This document shows positions 33,120 to 44,944 of a stretch of 64,000 nt of DNA, one piece after another; within the stretch, counting starts at the first letter, position 1, and each line of letters opens with the position of its first letter. A model generated the notes under the pieces. The model saw only the letters and a program-made list of their open reading frames with translations. It did no database searches and was not told the DNA's origin. The DNA lies in NCBI GenBank assembly GCA_963854835.1, contig OY978525.1:45113554-45177553 (forward strand). Reading direction: 5' to 3'. A program made the position numbers and the translations under genes. This DNA comes from Megamerina dolium. Its lineage: Eukaryota; Arthropoda; Insecta; Diptera; Megamerinidae.

Positions 33120-35560
33120 ACGTTCCATCACAATTTGTTGAGTCGCGAGGTATAGAAATTCCACAGCATATTCAGTGTGTCTTTTCTTTTTAATCGACGA
33201 TGCCCCGTGCTCAGCAACAATTGCCTAGCAAGGGGATTCTGATGATAGTGTAATTTTTCAATGTAACTTCTGCAGGACATAGCAACTTCCTCAGAAATTG
33301 TGGGTACATTTAAATCTCGATGGATGTTAAAGTTCCTCATATACCAAGGCACGTTTACAATAATTCGCAGACAATTGGATTATATTCGCTGCAATTTTTC
33401 GATATTAGAGGGATATGCGGTGCCCCAAAACTGAATACCATATATCCAAATTGGCTTCAGAATTGCTTTATATAATAGCACTTTGTATTCAAGATTCAAC
33501 TCTGATCTTTTGTGTAACAGCCACCATAACTGATTCATTTTAAGCTTGATCTGAGTTTTCTTTGCCTCTATGTGATTTTTCCAGGTCAGCCTTCTGTCGA
33601 GGTGAATACCCAAGTACTTTGTTGAGGAACATTGTGGAACTGATTGGACATTAATTTTAAGTGGGGGACATGTATCTGGCCTTAGCGTGAAGGTTACATG
33701 TACGCTCTTTGATTCATTGACTTTTATACGCCATTTTGCTAGCCAGATTTCGAGAGAATCGATATGAGTCTGCAGGAGTTTAGTAGCTTGTATGGGGTTA
33801 GAGCGAGAGCACAATATTGCCGTATCATCTGCAAAGGTCGATATAAATGTATGGTTATTGCTGGGCATATCTGTAGTGTATAAGAGATACAGTAAGGGGT
33901 CCAAAACGCTTCCTTGAGGAACGCCAGCGTGAATATCCAATGGATTTATTGTGTAATCCTTGTGATGTACCAGAAATTGTCTTTTCGTGAGGTAGCTAAG
34001 CAATGAGGAGACATTTGCAGGCAGTAATAGTTTGAGTTTGTAAATAAGGCTATCGTGCCATACTTTATCGAAAGCTTGAGTGATATCAAGAAAGACAGCT
34101 GAGCAATACTTTTTTTCTTCAAAAGTGTTCGTTATCAGAGTTACAATGCGGTGGACTTGTTGCCGTGCTGTTTTCTAAATCCAAACTGATGTTGAGGAAT
34201 CAGTTGGTTGAGATTAATAAATGGAGTTATATTCATGACAAGTAGCTTTTCGAATACTTTAGAGAGTAGAGGCAGGAGGCTGATAGGTCTTTTTGGGTTT
34301 AAATCTTTATAAATTGCTTTGAATATGTCCTTTTTTTTTTTTAATTTTGAGCGTTATTGAGCAAGGTTGAGAAGTTAATTTTGGTAATGATGACTGTGAA
34401 TAGGGTGGATTGGGTGTAAACACACTTTTTAGGTGGTTTGCAAAAGCCAAACCCTTCTCACAGTTGCTTCTAGCCCAATTACCGTCACTCAATCAGTGAG
34501 AATTGGCCGATTCGAGTTTTTTGCTGATTTCCACAAAGAGTAGTCTGACGCTTCACCAGGTGTTAATTTCGCTATGTGCTCTTCTAACTCTTTGTTGTTT
34601 TAATTTTTTAAGGCTTGCTTTAACTTTCGAGTGCAGTGCTGTAGCTGTGTTTTCAGATTCGGTGATCTGAATTCTTGCCATTGTCTTCGGAGTCTTCTTT
34701 TCTGTCTTACTAGCAATTCAATGTCGGCTGGTGTGTATGGGCTATAGTTTGATTGCTTGCATACCTTTGTGCAGGTGGCTGAGCTGAGAGCTAATGAGAG
34801 CAGCTGGTTGAATTTTTCGAGTGCTGAGTCTACATCGTGTCCATTTCTTAATACAGTACTCAGAGGAAGATGGGAATTTATATATTTCTTGAATTTTAAC
34901 CAGTCTATTTTATTTCTAACGCAATTGACTTGGGGACTTGGTGATTTTATAGATATTACCGTGGGTGAGTGGTCAGATGATAGATCATAAATACACTCTG
35001 TGGAGATATTTTCCATCTGCAAACCTTTGGCGACTCCAAAGTCTATGAGATCGGGTATTTTCCTCTTGTCCGTCGGCCAATATGTCGGTTGACCATTTGA
35101 AATAACATCGTAGCCGTGGTTAGTGATGATTGAACATAGTCTTCTGTCTTTTGGAGTTATTAACCGGGAGCCCCAGTGAGTGTGTTTGGCATTGAAATCG
35201 CCAGCAACCAAGAATTTGCTACCAAGAGTTGAGAAAAATTCTTTTTATTACTGTTCGGTAATACTGTATCTTGGGGGACAGTATATCGCAGATATTACTA
35301 GCTTAGAGATGTATTCTTCCAGACATATAGATGTTGCTTGCAAGTAGACACTACTGAAATCTTCGAGAACATTATGTTTTATTCTGCTTTTTATCAATAT
35401 GGCAGTTCCTCCGCGTGCCTTACCATGCGGATGATTTGTGGTGTACAGTTTGTAATATGGTATTTGATAGCAATTTTTGTCAATGAAAAGGATCTCAGAT
35501 ATCATCATTATGTCGATCTGGCTGGATTCAAGGAATTGAATTAGCTCCAAACGGTGCTGG
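33120..35560 (-). pseudogene. Jockey LINE ORF2 endonuclease-RT
   Basis: Endonuclease: MELIQFLESSQIDIMMISEI, GGTAILIKSRIKH, a frameshift at about 35,248, VAGDFNAKHTHWGSR, and DHSPTVISI (final His). The linker VRQKRRLRRQWQEFRSPN is followed by a broken stretch 34,600-34,100. RT: VFLDITQAFDKVWHDSL, GVPQGSVLDPLLYLLYTTD, STFADDTAILC (catalytic), KYLGIHLDRRLTWKNHI; the C-terminus ends FYTSRLNKL at 33,128. The 33,380-34,003 part is a continuous frame. Confidence 0.93.
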
Positions 35561-35930
35561 CTTAAGCCGTTGGCGTTCCAGTGGCATATCTTGAGACAAC
35601 TTATGGTCTGGATAGCAATGTTTGGAGTAGCATCGATTGATTTTTCATCATTTCTTGCATCATTGTTTGCATTGAGTTCATGAATTGGTTCTTATTCTGA
35701 ATTAATGTTTGAAGTAAATGTTCAAGGGTACTTGGCTGTTGGGTGGGCAGTGAGTGTTTCTGCTCATTATTTACATTGCTTTGTTGGTGTGGGTTTTGTT
35801 TTAACACACTAGCGTATGAATTGGTTTGATTCTTGTTTGGGATTGCAGAGAAGAATTGTGTTGCATCAATATTTTGTCTCTTACTTGAGTTGGCTATCTG
35901 AGTAAACTTTGAGTTTGCTTGGGCTTTGGA
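35560..35930 (-). pseudogene. Jockey LINE ORF1, C-terminal fragment
   Basis: Reads SKAQANSKFTQIANSSKRQN, then NSYASVLKQNPHQQSN and NQFMNSMQTMMQEMMKNQSM. It is rich in Q, N and M, as in the C-terminal part of Jockey ORF1 (gag-like, nucleic-acid binding). The zinc knuckles would lie upstream in the missing 5' part. Confidence 0.65.
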
Positions 35931-35945
35931 TAGCCGTTGGACTTT

Positions 35946-36325
35946 GAGTTTGTTTAATTATAAACTCAATCGAGCATACCGCGTTACCGAACGATCCTTT
36001 CCTTTGTTATAATAATAATTTCTATAATATTTTGGTAGGTGCGAAACCCGTAATGAAGTTATATGATTTAAATTATTCTTTTCTAATTACTGGAAACCAG
36101 AAAAATTAGATTTTTGTTGTATTATTTTGTATCAATAACATGTACGAGTATGTACCTATGTACCATTAATCCCAAGTTGTACAATATTATAATGACAATG
36201 ACAAATAAAAATAAAATAATATATGATTAATGGTTATTTGATTTATAAAAAAAAATAATTTTCAATTATAACCCAAGCCTCTAAATTTCCACTATCGACA
36301 AATATCACCACTAGGAAATAAGTTT
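35946..36325 (-). repeat. dispersed repeat R, copy B
   Basis: Inverse of 26,130-26,541. The Jockey LINE inserted at its left edge. Confidence 0.7.
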
Positions 36326-36369
36326 TGTCTTCACAGTATATGGTTTCGCTATAGTTCCTTATCTTATAA

Positions 36370-36856
36370 CCTAGACAGACGGCAGCCTAATTCCGGATTA
36401 CCGACTTAATTCGAATTAACTCGGGCATTAACTGCAGCTAATCCACATAAACTCTATGAGTTAATTCTCAAAATAAAAGAGGATTATGGCAATTTGCAAT
36501 GGCAACACTGCTGAAAATTTTCTATTGTGAATTTTTCTCCATCCATTTTTCAACAATTGTTAACAGTTTTCAACATGAAAAGTGTTGCCGAACAAATAAA
36601 TCCAGCTGTCAATTACGAATTGTGAATGTCAATTTACAAGTTTCTGATAGTTTTCTGTTCACGTACTTCTTGTAGATTTTCTTATATCGAGAGTGACAGA
36701 TGACAGAAATTGATAGTGATAGTAATGTAAGTGAGCAGACCTAATAAAACAGCAATCAGTCGTCTAGTTAATCCGCAATACTGCCGTCTGTCAGGATATT
36801 ATTTTATTCAGATTATGTGCGCCGGTAATCCGGAATTAGGCTGCCGTCTGTCTAGG
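36370..36856 (-). mobile_element. TIR MITE, inverse copy
   Basis: 487 bp, same termini as at 18,257 and internally the reverse complement of it. Both share the left context cttatcttataa and the right context ctattata, which suggests that the termini extend a few bases further. Confidence 0.85.
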
Positions 36857-36870
36857 CTATTATATAGAAA

Positions 36871-37070
36871 AGAATTTTTAAATTCCTCTCAAACATTGCA
36901 ATAACTCTATCTCTAATTTCTCGAAATCAGAGTTTATACAGTGTAAGAGCTTGCCAGGAGATAAGACAAAGTAAATGGACATATCTGAGTTAGGATAGGT
37001 TGTCTGCAGCGGCTTGAGATAAGACTTTGTACTTTTCTGAGTTAGTACAATGTTGGGAAGGTTCACTTAT
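36871..37070 (-). repeat. dispersed repeat F, copy 2
   Basis: Inverse of 18,811-18,978. It lies on the opposite side of the MITE compared with copy 1. Confidence 0.65.
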
Positions 37071-37116
37071 AGCGTTTTCTTTTCTCAATAAAATTGTTAC
37101 AGCTTACAATGCGATG

Positions 37117-37759
37117 TGCTGGCTGTTGAACAAACGCAAAATGACAAAATCCTGAAAAATAGCAAAAATTTAATGGCATTATTGCTGTGTTGCGTTCTCG
37201 CATATTTATTAATGAAAAATAGACAATTCTGCTTCGCATATGTGCATATATATTTACATAGTATAATATGTAGAAAACGAAAAAATGAGAGCAATTAAAA
37301 TTGAACAGATGATCGAGTTGTTGTTTGTAGTAGGCAAATAAGGGATGCTTTCTTATTGAAATTCACCTGATGGCTAAACATTTTGATCAGAATTAATTAT
37401 TGTAAACAAATTAAATTTTAATAAAAAATCATTTTCCATGATCATTTAATTAATTCTTATTGCCTACATATTTTTAATAAAATTTTGATATTCATTAATT
37501 TCTGATCAAAAAGAAACCAAGGTATTACATATGCTGAACTTCGCATATTCTTGTATAAATGTAATTTCGAATTATCCTATATAATTTCAATATTGAATCT
37601 TCATCGTCGGATTCATACATAGGTGCATATGAAAGTATTTATATATGTGACATGCCGACTCAAATAGATTGTGTGCAGCTGCAGTTGGTTTACGTGTGAA
37701 AATACTCATTCGCAACTGTTTCCAGTGTATCTAAAACTATTTTTGACTTTGAGTGAAAA
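37117..37759 (+). repeat. BEL 5' LTR
   Basis: Identified by its match to the lone LTR at 8770-9403 and its position 140 bp upstream of gag. The exact right end is uncertain. Confidence 0.75.
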
Positions 37760-37902
37760 GGTGGCCAATGTTTCATCGCCAGATTTGCTGTTAAAACGCT
37801 GTCTATTAACAGTGGGATATCTCATTACTTCTAAAGTCTCTGCTGTAAGTAAGCTTTACGTCTTCGATCACAGACCTGCATAATTTTAAATTGGATTTGG
37901 AA

Positions 37903-40900
37903 ATGTCTTTGGACGAGTTGAAACAACAACGAACAAGCGTGAAGAAAAATATTACACGCATTAAGAATATAGTGGATGCTAGTTTGCGACCAGGTGGAAA
38001 GGTCCTGTCAAGTTCCGAATATAAATGCCGTTTGGGCATTCTTGAATCATATTTCAAGCAAATATTCTCGATTCAAACGGATATTGAAAAATTGGACACC
38101 AACGATAGCGCACGCTCTGACTTGGAAGACCTTTACGTCACCACAAAAATAGCCATCCAAGCACAATTATTAGAAGACCATAAGGTCTCACTTTCGGAAA
38201 CAGCTTGCATAACACAGCATAGCACGAAATTACCGCAACACAAATTTCCAACCTATAATGGCAAGTATTCAGAGATCTTTCAAGCAGATCATAGATCGTG
38301 AATTTAGTCTGTCTAATATTGAAAAGTTTAATCATTTGCGGAATTCACTTCAAGGCCAGGCCTTAGAAACAGTAGATGCATTTCAGGTGACAAATGAAAA
38401 TTACCCAAAGGCATTGGAACGATAACAAAACTTTAATTTTCTTGGAAAACATTTTGTTCTTGTTTGAAATAACACTAGTCTCGAAACTGAATGCTTTGCA
38501 GTTGAGAAGTCATATTGACAAGGCTTCAGCCATTTACGGTTCTCTTTTGTCAGTGGGTAATGATCTTTTTAATGATGTTAATTTATTTAGTATTGCAGAA
38601 ATCTGATGTAGAGACCAATAGAAAGTGGAAGGAATCGTTGGATTTTAAGACGCTACCGACGTGGGAAGTCTGTACTAAAGTGTTGGAGAGGTATTGCCAA
38701 TATTTGGAATCCATTGACAATACTCATGCTACGACTTCCGTTGTTCGATGTAATACAAAACCTGCCACAAGTAAGGCAAGAAATCAGCTTAGAGGTTACA
38801 CATTTACATGGTCCAATACGCCGTGCCCAATTTGTTCAAGCACAAATCATAAGATTTCAAGTTGCGGTCGTTTTAAGTCATTGAACACCACACAGCGTTT
38901 TGATCATGCAAAGAAATTAGGACTTTGCATCAATTGTCTTTCGAAGGGACATCAAATGGCCCATCAGCACACAGATCCAACGTCTGTTCAAGGCAGCACC
39001 ACAGTTTGCTTCATTTGGGTCTGCGCCAGGTCAACATACCACAAATCAGCCATTACCATCACGCGAGGCAACACTACATACACACATGCACAATTCGTCG
39101 TCTGACAACATAATTCTAGCAACTGCAAACATTTTAGTTCGTGACTCGTCGGGTGGTTACAGATTGTGCAAGGCCTTACTGGACTCTTGCTCTCAGGTAA
39201 ATTTTATTACAGAAGAATTTTCGTAAAAGTTACTATTACCCAAAATCATCCTCGACTATTATAAAATACAAGGCCACAACTAATATCAAATCGCAAGTAA
39301 ACGAATTCGAACTACCGCCAACATTTTGTATCACACCTCACATTGCCTATCAGCTAGATCCAGAATATTTAGTATATTTCATCTTGGAATATTCCAAGCA
39401 ATATTGTTCTTGCTGATGCAAATTTTACGTGCCAAGGAAAATCGATTTGTTGTTGGGTACAGAAACTTTTTTTAGCCTGCTGTCAGTAGGTCAAATCAAG
39501 CTTGGATCAGATCTACCAATTTTGCAGAAAACATTATTAGGATGGGTTGATACCAATCAAGCAATAATTTTACTCAACGTCTATGTTTATTTACTGCCAA
39601 TTACCCGTTGGATGCTAAATTGGAGAAATTGTGGAAATTGGAGGAAGTTTCTGTCACCGCAGCATCTTGGACTCGTGAACAAACCACTTGCGAACATTTG
39701 TACAACAACACGGTTTCAAGGAATCCTTCTGGCAGAATAATTGTCAAACTACCCTTCAAAGATTATCCATCTTGCTTGGGTAACTCATATACCACGGCAT
39801 TGAGACGGTTCAATGCACAAGAACGTCATTTGGCGAAATCACCACAAATAAGAGAACAGTATGTGGAATTCATGGATGAATGCGAAGGTTTGGCACACAT
39901 GAGCATCGTAGAGAAACCAAACTTAGATGTACCGCACTATTATATCCCACATCACTGTGTGTTGAAACCAACGAGTACAACAACTAAGTTGCGTGTCGAT
40001 CTTGTGGAGGAACTCTCCAACTCGTACGAACGAACTCAACACAATAACATATGGAATGGCTTCTGCTCCATATTTGGCTATACGAAGCTTGTTTTACTTG
40101 GCTGAACAACATCATAATCAATTTGCACTTGGATCAAGCATCGTTAAATCGTCACTTTATGTTGATGATTTACTGTGTGGTGCAGATTCTTTGGCCGACC
40201 TTCTACAGATAAAGCAAGAGGTAACATAATTATTAGCTTTAGGTGGATTTGAGCTCGCAAAGTGGCACTCTAACCACCAGTGTCTGCCGGAGAATAATTC
40301 TGCGAAGAATCTAAATTTGGATTCATCTATTACAACTGCACTTAGGTTACAATCGGATCACACACATGATAAATTTTTATTTTCTTTGAACCGAGGCTAA
40401 GATCCACAAATCGCGTAACAAAGTGTTCCATTCAATTGCATCATCATTATTCGATCCTCTTGGTCTTTTGGCTCCTATCATCATTATGTCTAAAATTTTG
40501 TTGCAGGAATTATGTCTGCTTAAATTAGACTGGGACGAATCCGTGCCACAGAATATTAATTTCGCTTGGACAAGTTTCCTCAACTGTGTATCGGATCTTT
40601 CATCGATCAAGGTGCAAAGGTATTGTCTTTCGACAAACACACAGTCGTTGCAATTACATGGGTTCTGCGATGCATCCATCCGAGCATATGGATGTGCAAT
40701 ATACACGCGTATAATCAACAAGGCCGGCAACACCATCGTTCGCTTACTCACCCCAAAATCGAGAGTCGCTCCTATCAAGAAGCAGTCGTTGCCGAAGCTA
40801 GAACTTTGTGGTGCTCTTCTTTTAGCTCGTCTTTTCTCAAAAATTAAATCAATTTTTTCAAACAAATCTATTAATGTTTTTCTCTGGACAGATTGACAAA

Positions 40901-41870
40901 TAGTCTTATATTGGTTAAAAATGCACTCAATAACACTTTCGACATTCGTTGGCAATCGGGTTTCTGAAATTCAAGAGTTATCTGCGGGAGCCCAATGGTG
41001 GTATGTGCCTAGATACAGCAATCCTGCAGACATAGTCTCTAGAGGTTGCACAGTTGAAGAACGCGGCAGATCAATTTGGTACACTGGACCTACGTTCTCA
41101 TACGAAAGCATGGAAACATGGCCTAGAAATAACATATGAAATAAATATCTACTAACGCATTCTTGGCATCACATAAGCGGATGATCGGAAGAAGAGGTTT
41201 GCCTTCCGATATATTTTGCGATAACGCAACAAACTTCGTTGGCGCTTCTAGTAAACCTGCATAATTAAAGACATTTTTATTTAAAAGCGAAAATCAAGAT
41301 ACAACAAGGTATTGTTCTAATGAATTTGTCAACTTCAGGTTTATACCCCCTAGAGCACATTTTGGCGGTATTTGGGAAGCGACTGTCAAATCAGCTAAAG
41401 GTCACCTTAATCGCAGCATCGCAAACACGAGACTTACCTATGAGGAACTGTCAACAGCTTTGATAGAAATAGAAGCTATACTAAATTCTAGGCCAATAAC
41501 ACCATTGTCATCCGATCCGATCATCATTGGCGGCGCTTTACAAGGTCTTCCGGAGCGAAATATATTACCAAACGTCAGTAATTTACAACAATGGGTACAA
41601 ATCACAGGCATCAAACAAACGTTTTGGAAGCGGTGGTCACACGAGTACATCAATGAGCTTCAAGTACGCTCAAAATGGTTTGCTGATCGACCGAACATCG
41701 ACAACAACACAACGGTAATCATCCATGAGGACAACACACCACCGTAACGGTGGCAAATGGGTCGCATTGTCAACTCCATCCCAAGAAAGGATGTACGCGT
41801 TCGAGTGGTACGCACTTCAAGAGGCGTCATTCGGCGCCCCATACATATAATTGCAGTTCTACCTGCTTGA
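37903..41870 (+). pseudogene. BEL/Pao gag-pol remnants
   Basis: Gag start MSLDELKQQRTSVKKNITRI, a BEL-type N-terminus. Many stops and shifts follow 38,300. The BEL zinc region CPICSSTNHKISSCGRFKSL...LCINCLSKGH lies at 38,825-38,955. Protease near ALLDSCSQVNFITEEF (39,175). RT: KLPFKDYPSCLGNS, VPHYYIPHHCVLKP and KLRVD, then a jump to SILWRNSP, so part of the palm is deleted; YVDDLLCGADS (catalytic) follows. RNaseH-like: LHGFCDASIRAYGCAIYTR. Integrase: a large N-terminal deletion, then FCDNATNFVGAS, GGIWEAAVKSAKGHLNR and IEAILNSRPI. Terminal domain RWSHEYINELQVRSKW ends IIAVLPA. Confidence 0.9.
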
Positions 41871-42244
41871 AGGTTCCTTCAACGGGGGCGGGATGGTTGG
41901 TCACAGATTGAGAATCACTGCATCACCGGTTAGCTCACATACGAGGGCGGATTGATAAAGAAGCTACCGAAGTACGAAAATGGTAGTACAAACATAAAAA
42001 GTTTTTTTTTTTTTGAAATTGCGATCTGTCAAACGTCGGCTGTTAAAATTTCACCCAAATTCATCGATTAGTTTATTTGTTGTAGTCGTTTGTGTTTCTT
42101 GAAAAATGGGAAAAAGCGAATTTCGTACATTGATTAAACACTATTATTTGAAAGAAAAACGGCTAAAGAGACAAAAGAAAAGCTCGATAAACATTACGGT
42201 GAGTCTGCTTCGTCAGATTACATGGTAAAATATTGGATTGCTGA

Positions 42245-43204
42245 TGTTGTGAGTCAAAATAATGCTAATCTAATTTATGCGTTTTGACTCACTACAAATG
42301 TTATAGTAATATTATTATTATCCTTATGTTATGTTATTAGTTGTATTTACTGTAACCATTAATCATTGGCTAAAATGGGTTGTAGTATAATTATAAAAAT
42401 GCGTGGTCAGCGTCATCGTACCTCACTGTATGATTATTGAACAATTTCGCAATCATGAAAAATAAAGAACGAAGAAGAAGAAAAATAATGAATAAACAAT
42501 AAATAAAATAATAAACAAATAAAAAAGAACCAACGGGTCATCGTACCTCGCTATATGATTATGAAATAATTCAACAACCATACATAGTGAAAAGAAAACA
42601 AAAGCCGAAAAAAAAACAAAATAGGAAACAACCAGGCATACATAATATTGAACGCATGCACAATATTTACAACAAGAAGTATTAACTACAAATAATAATG
42701 ATGACTTGCTGAAAATAAGTTATAAATATGACCTACTGAAGAAATTGCAATGAATTAACCTACTTAAAAATTGCCATTATTTCTCCAGAAATTCTTTTAT
42801 ACCAAAATGGGGTTAAATTGTAAATTATGATATATATTTTAGGCTATATAAACTAAGACAAGGTCTGAAATGAATGCAGTCAGTGAGTAAGTGAATGTAG
42901 TTAAGAAAGTTAATTAAGATAACTCAAAGAGCGAGTTAGTGTGGGCAATAAAATAAGAATGACATTGTGCAGGATTAAACATCCTAGTAAAATAAGAATT
43001 CCATTGAGCAGGATTAAACATCCTAGTAAAGTGAAAGAAGAACATAAAAACCACATGGTGAAAAAGACAAGGAAAGCATATTGGAAACCAATTGTTTTGT
43101 GTTAGTGAACTACGGAAAGCAGGAGGAGAAATAAAAAAAGGGTAAGTCCTAAAATATAAGATATTTAAGGAAAGGTTAAGGTGTCAGAAAAGAAGGACTC
43201 AACA
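42245..43204 (+). repeat. family B 5' LTR
   Basis: tgttgtgagtcaaaataatg to gactcaaca. Contains repeated 'gggtcatcgtacctc-ctatatgattat' modules and a tatataaact motif (about 42,845-42,855). Confidence 0.88.
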
Positions 43205-43207
43205 TTT

Positions 43208-43221
43208 TGGCGCAGCCGGTA
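43208..43221 (+). other. primer-binding site, tRNA-Ser type
   Basis: tggcgcagccggta four bases after the LTR, complementary to Ser-tRNA 3' ends, as in the 17.6/297 group. Confidence 0.7.
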
Positions 43222-43338
43222 GGATACTGCGAAGTATCTTGTAAGACAAGATATTTTACGTTAAATGTTTAACGCAGTATTCGGATTCCATTGTTCCCTA
43301 GGACATAAAAATAGATTTGTGTTCCAGGATAATATCTG

Positions 43339-44930
43339 GTGGAGGTTAGTATCTCCTCAGATATTGCAATTCTGGAAGCCACTACTTTCGTGTGGGATTT
43401 AATTAAGAAACATAGTACTTACGAGCAATACGAGCTCATAAAATCGAAAGTGCAGCACGGCAAAGTACTAGCACCAGGTGAGGAGCTAGAAGCTACATTA
43501 ACAGATTTAAGATACCTTTTAGAAACAAGTGAGGCAAGTTTAGACGTGAAGGACAATTTGGATGCAGCGGAGGCGCAAATAAGAAACCTCAGATTAAGAA
43601 TTGTAAACCAAGGGTTGGAAGCTGAACAACTAGATGCAAAGAACGTAGAACTCAACAGAAGGAATCAGGAGTTAGAAGGATTACTTATAGAAAATAGACT
43701 CAGAACGTCAGTGGACACAGAGCAAATAAGCGCTCTCCAGGCCCAAGTAAGAAATCTTGAGAGGGAACAAAGTTTAGTAGAAGAGACACCTATTCGCCGC
43801 CGTACACCTGTAAGGAAGATACTTACGAACTCGCAACCACAAACAACGAAAAAGATGCGTATAGACGAGATAGCGCAGATGGTTTGAGAACGGAAGTCCA
43901 CTAATTTATCGCTGGGTGTAAATTAGCCAGCAAAGGAATCAAACCAGATGAGTTGGAACATTTCATATCCTGTAAAAAGTAACGTCTATACGGAGATGCG
44001 TTTAATTTGGTTTGGGCGAAAAAATTTTCTAATTTGGAAGAACTATATAACCTTCTAAAAAACGCATACCTGAAAACAGCCCATATAGAACCCATCACTC
44101 ACCAAATCCAGTCTACAGTCCTCGGCAATTACCTCAAGAAAGCATAAGTGCGTTCGCCAGGAGATTAGACGAATTGAAAACCGCCGCAAATTACTGTGTC
44201 AAAACCTCATATGGGGGAAAAGAAGACCTAGCACTGCTGCAGGAGCTAGAGAGGTCCACAAAGAAATCGTTCGTAACAGGCCTTAGTGAACCAATGCTTA
44301 GAGTACATATGCTAAGTAAGACAGGTACGTTAGAGGAACTAACGGAGGAAGCGTAATGCGAATATCCTGCTCGACAGAGGGCAACAGTACTACACACTTA
44401 ACGTAGGAGCCAATGTAGGTCTAAATACCTTATTAAATTCTTATGAAGATTGCCAAACCCAAACAGTTAACATAGTAGCGTTCCACCAAAACAGAAATAA
44501 TAACGTGCCATTTAAGACAGATAAGTACTCAAGGAATAAATAAAATCCTCAAAACGGCCAATGGAAAGTTCCTACCTGTTCCTTCTGCTACAAGAAGGGA
44601 CACACAAGGGAAGAATGTTTTAAAAGGAAAAATACGTCCTTCTGTATAAAATGTAAGCAATATGGGCATGAGTTCAATCTATCTTGTACCTCGTTCACAA
44701 ACAATACAAAGCCGCAAGGGAATTATATTCCAAAAACAGGACATAGTAAGGGAAGCCAGGAAAATGTATGGCCTAATCGGAGTAAGTCCGAAACAAAATG
44801 TTTCTTTTGCAGGAAGCCCGGACACAGGATTGCCGATTGTTACAAACGCAATGACTTGCAAAAGACTCAGGGAAAGTACGGGGGGGCCAGGTACGGCCAA
44901 TAAACCTGGAACCCCAAAATTTTGCTAAAG
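43339..44930 (+). pseudogene. family B gag
   Basis: The frame from about 43,339 (EVSISSDIAILEATTFVWDL) carries a long coiled coil (about residues 60-150: LDAAEAQIRNLRLRIVNQGL ... LQAQVRNLEREQ). It shifts at 43,885; capsid-like KSFVTGLSEPMLRVHMLSKT follows at 44,270. Three CCHC-like modules lie at 44,575-44,860: CSFCYKKGHTREEC, CIKCKQYGHEFNLSC and CFFCRKPGHRIADC. Frameshifts occur near 43,885, 44,355 and between knuckles. Confidence 0.88.
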
Positions 44931-44944
44931 ACAAGCCAGCTGAA

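Larger units (their letters stand above)
33008..35934 (-). mobile_element. Jockey-clade LINE, 5'-truncated
   Basis: The minus-strand element has a poly(A) tail (poly-T at about 33,008-33,023) and an 11-bp TSD cgttggacttt at 32,997-33,007 and 35,935-35,945. It retains the end of ORF1 and all of ORF2. Confidence 0.92.
37117..41905 (+). mobile_element. BEL/Pao element, 5' LTR present, 3' LTR absent
   Basis: A 5' LTR (37,117-37,759), gag and pol remnants, and the polypurine-like caacgggggcgggatg at about 41,880. The next bases are not LTR, so the element is broken at the polypurine/LTR border. It abuts the mariner at about 41,990. Confidence 0.85.
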
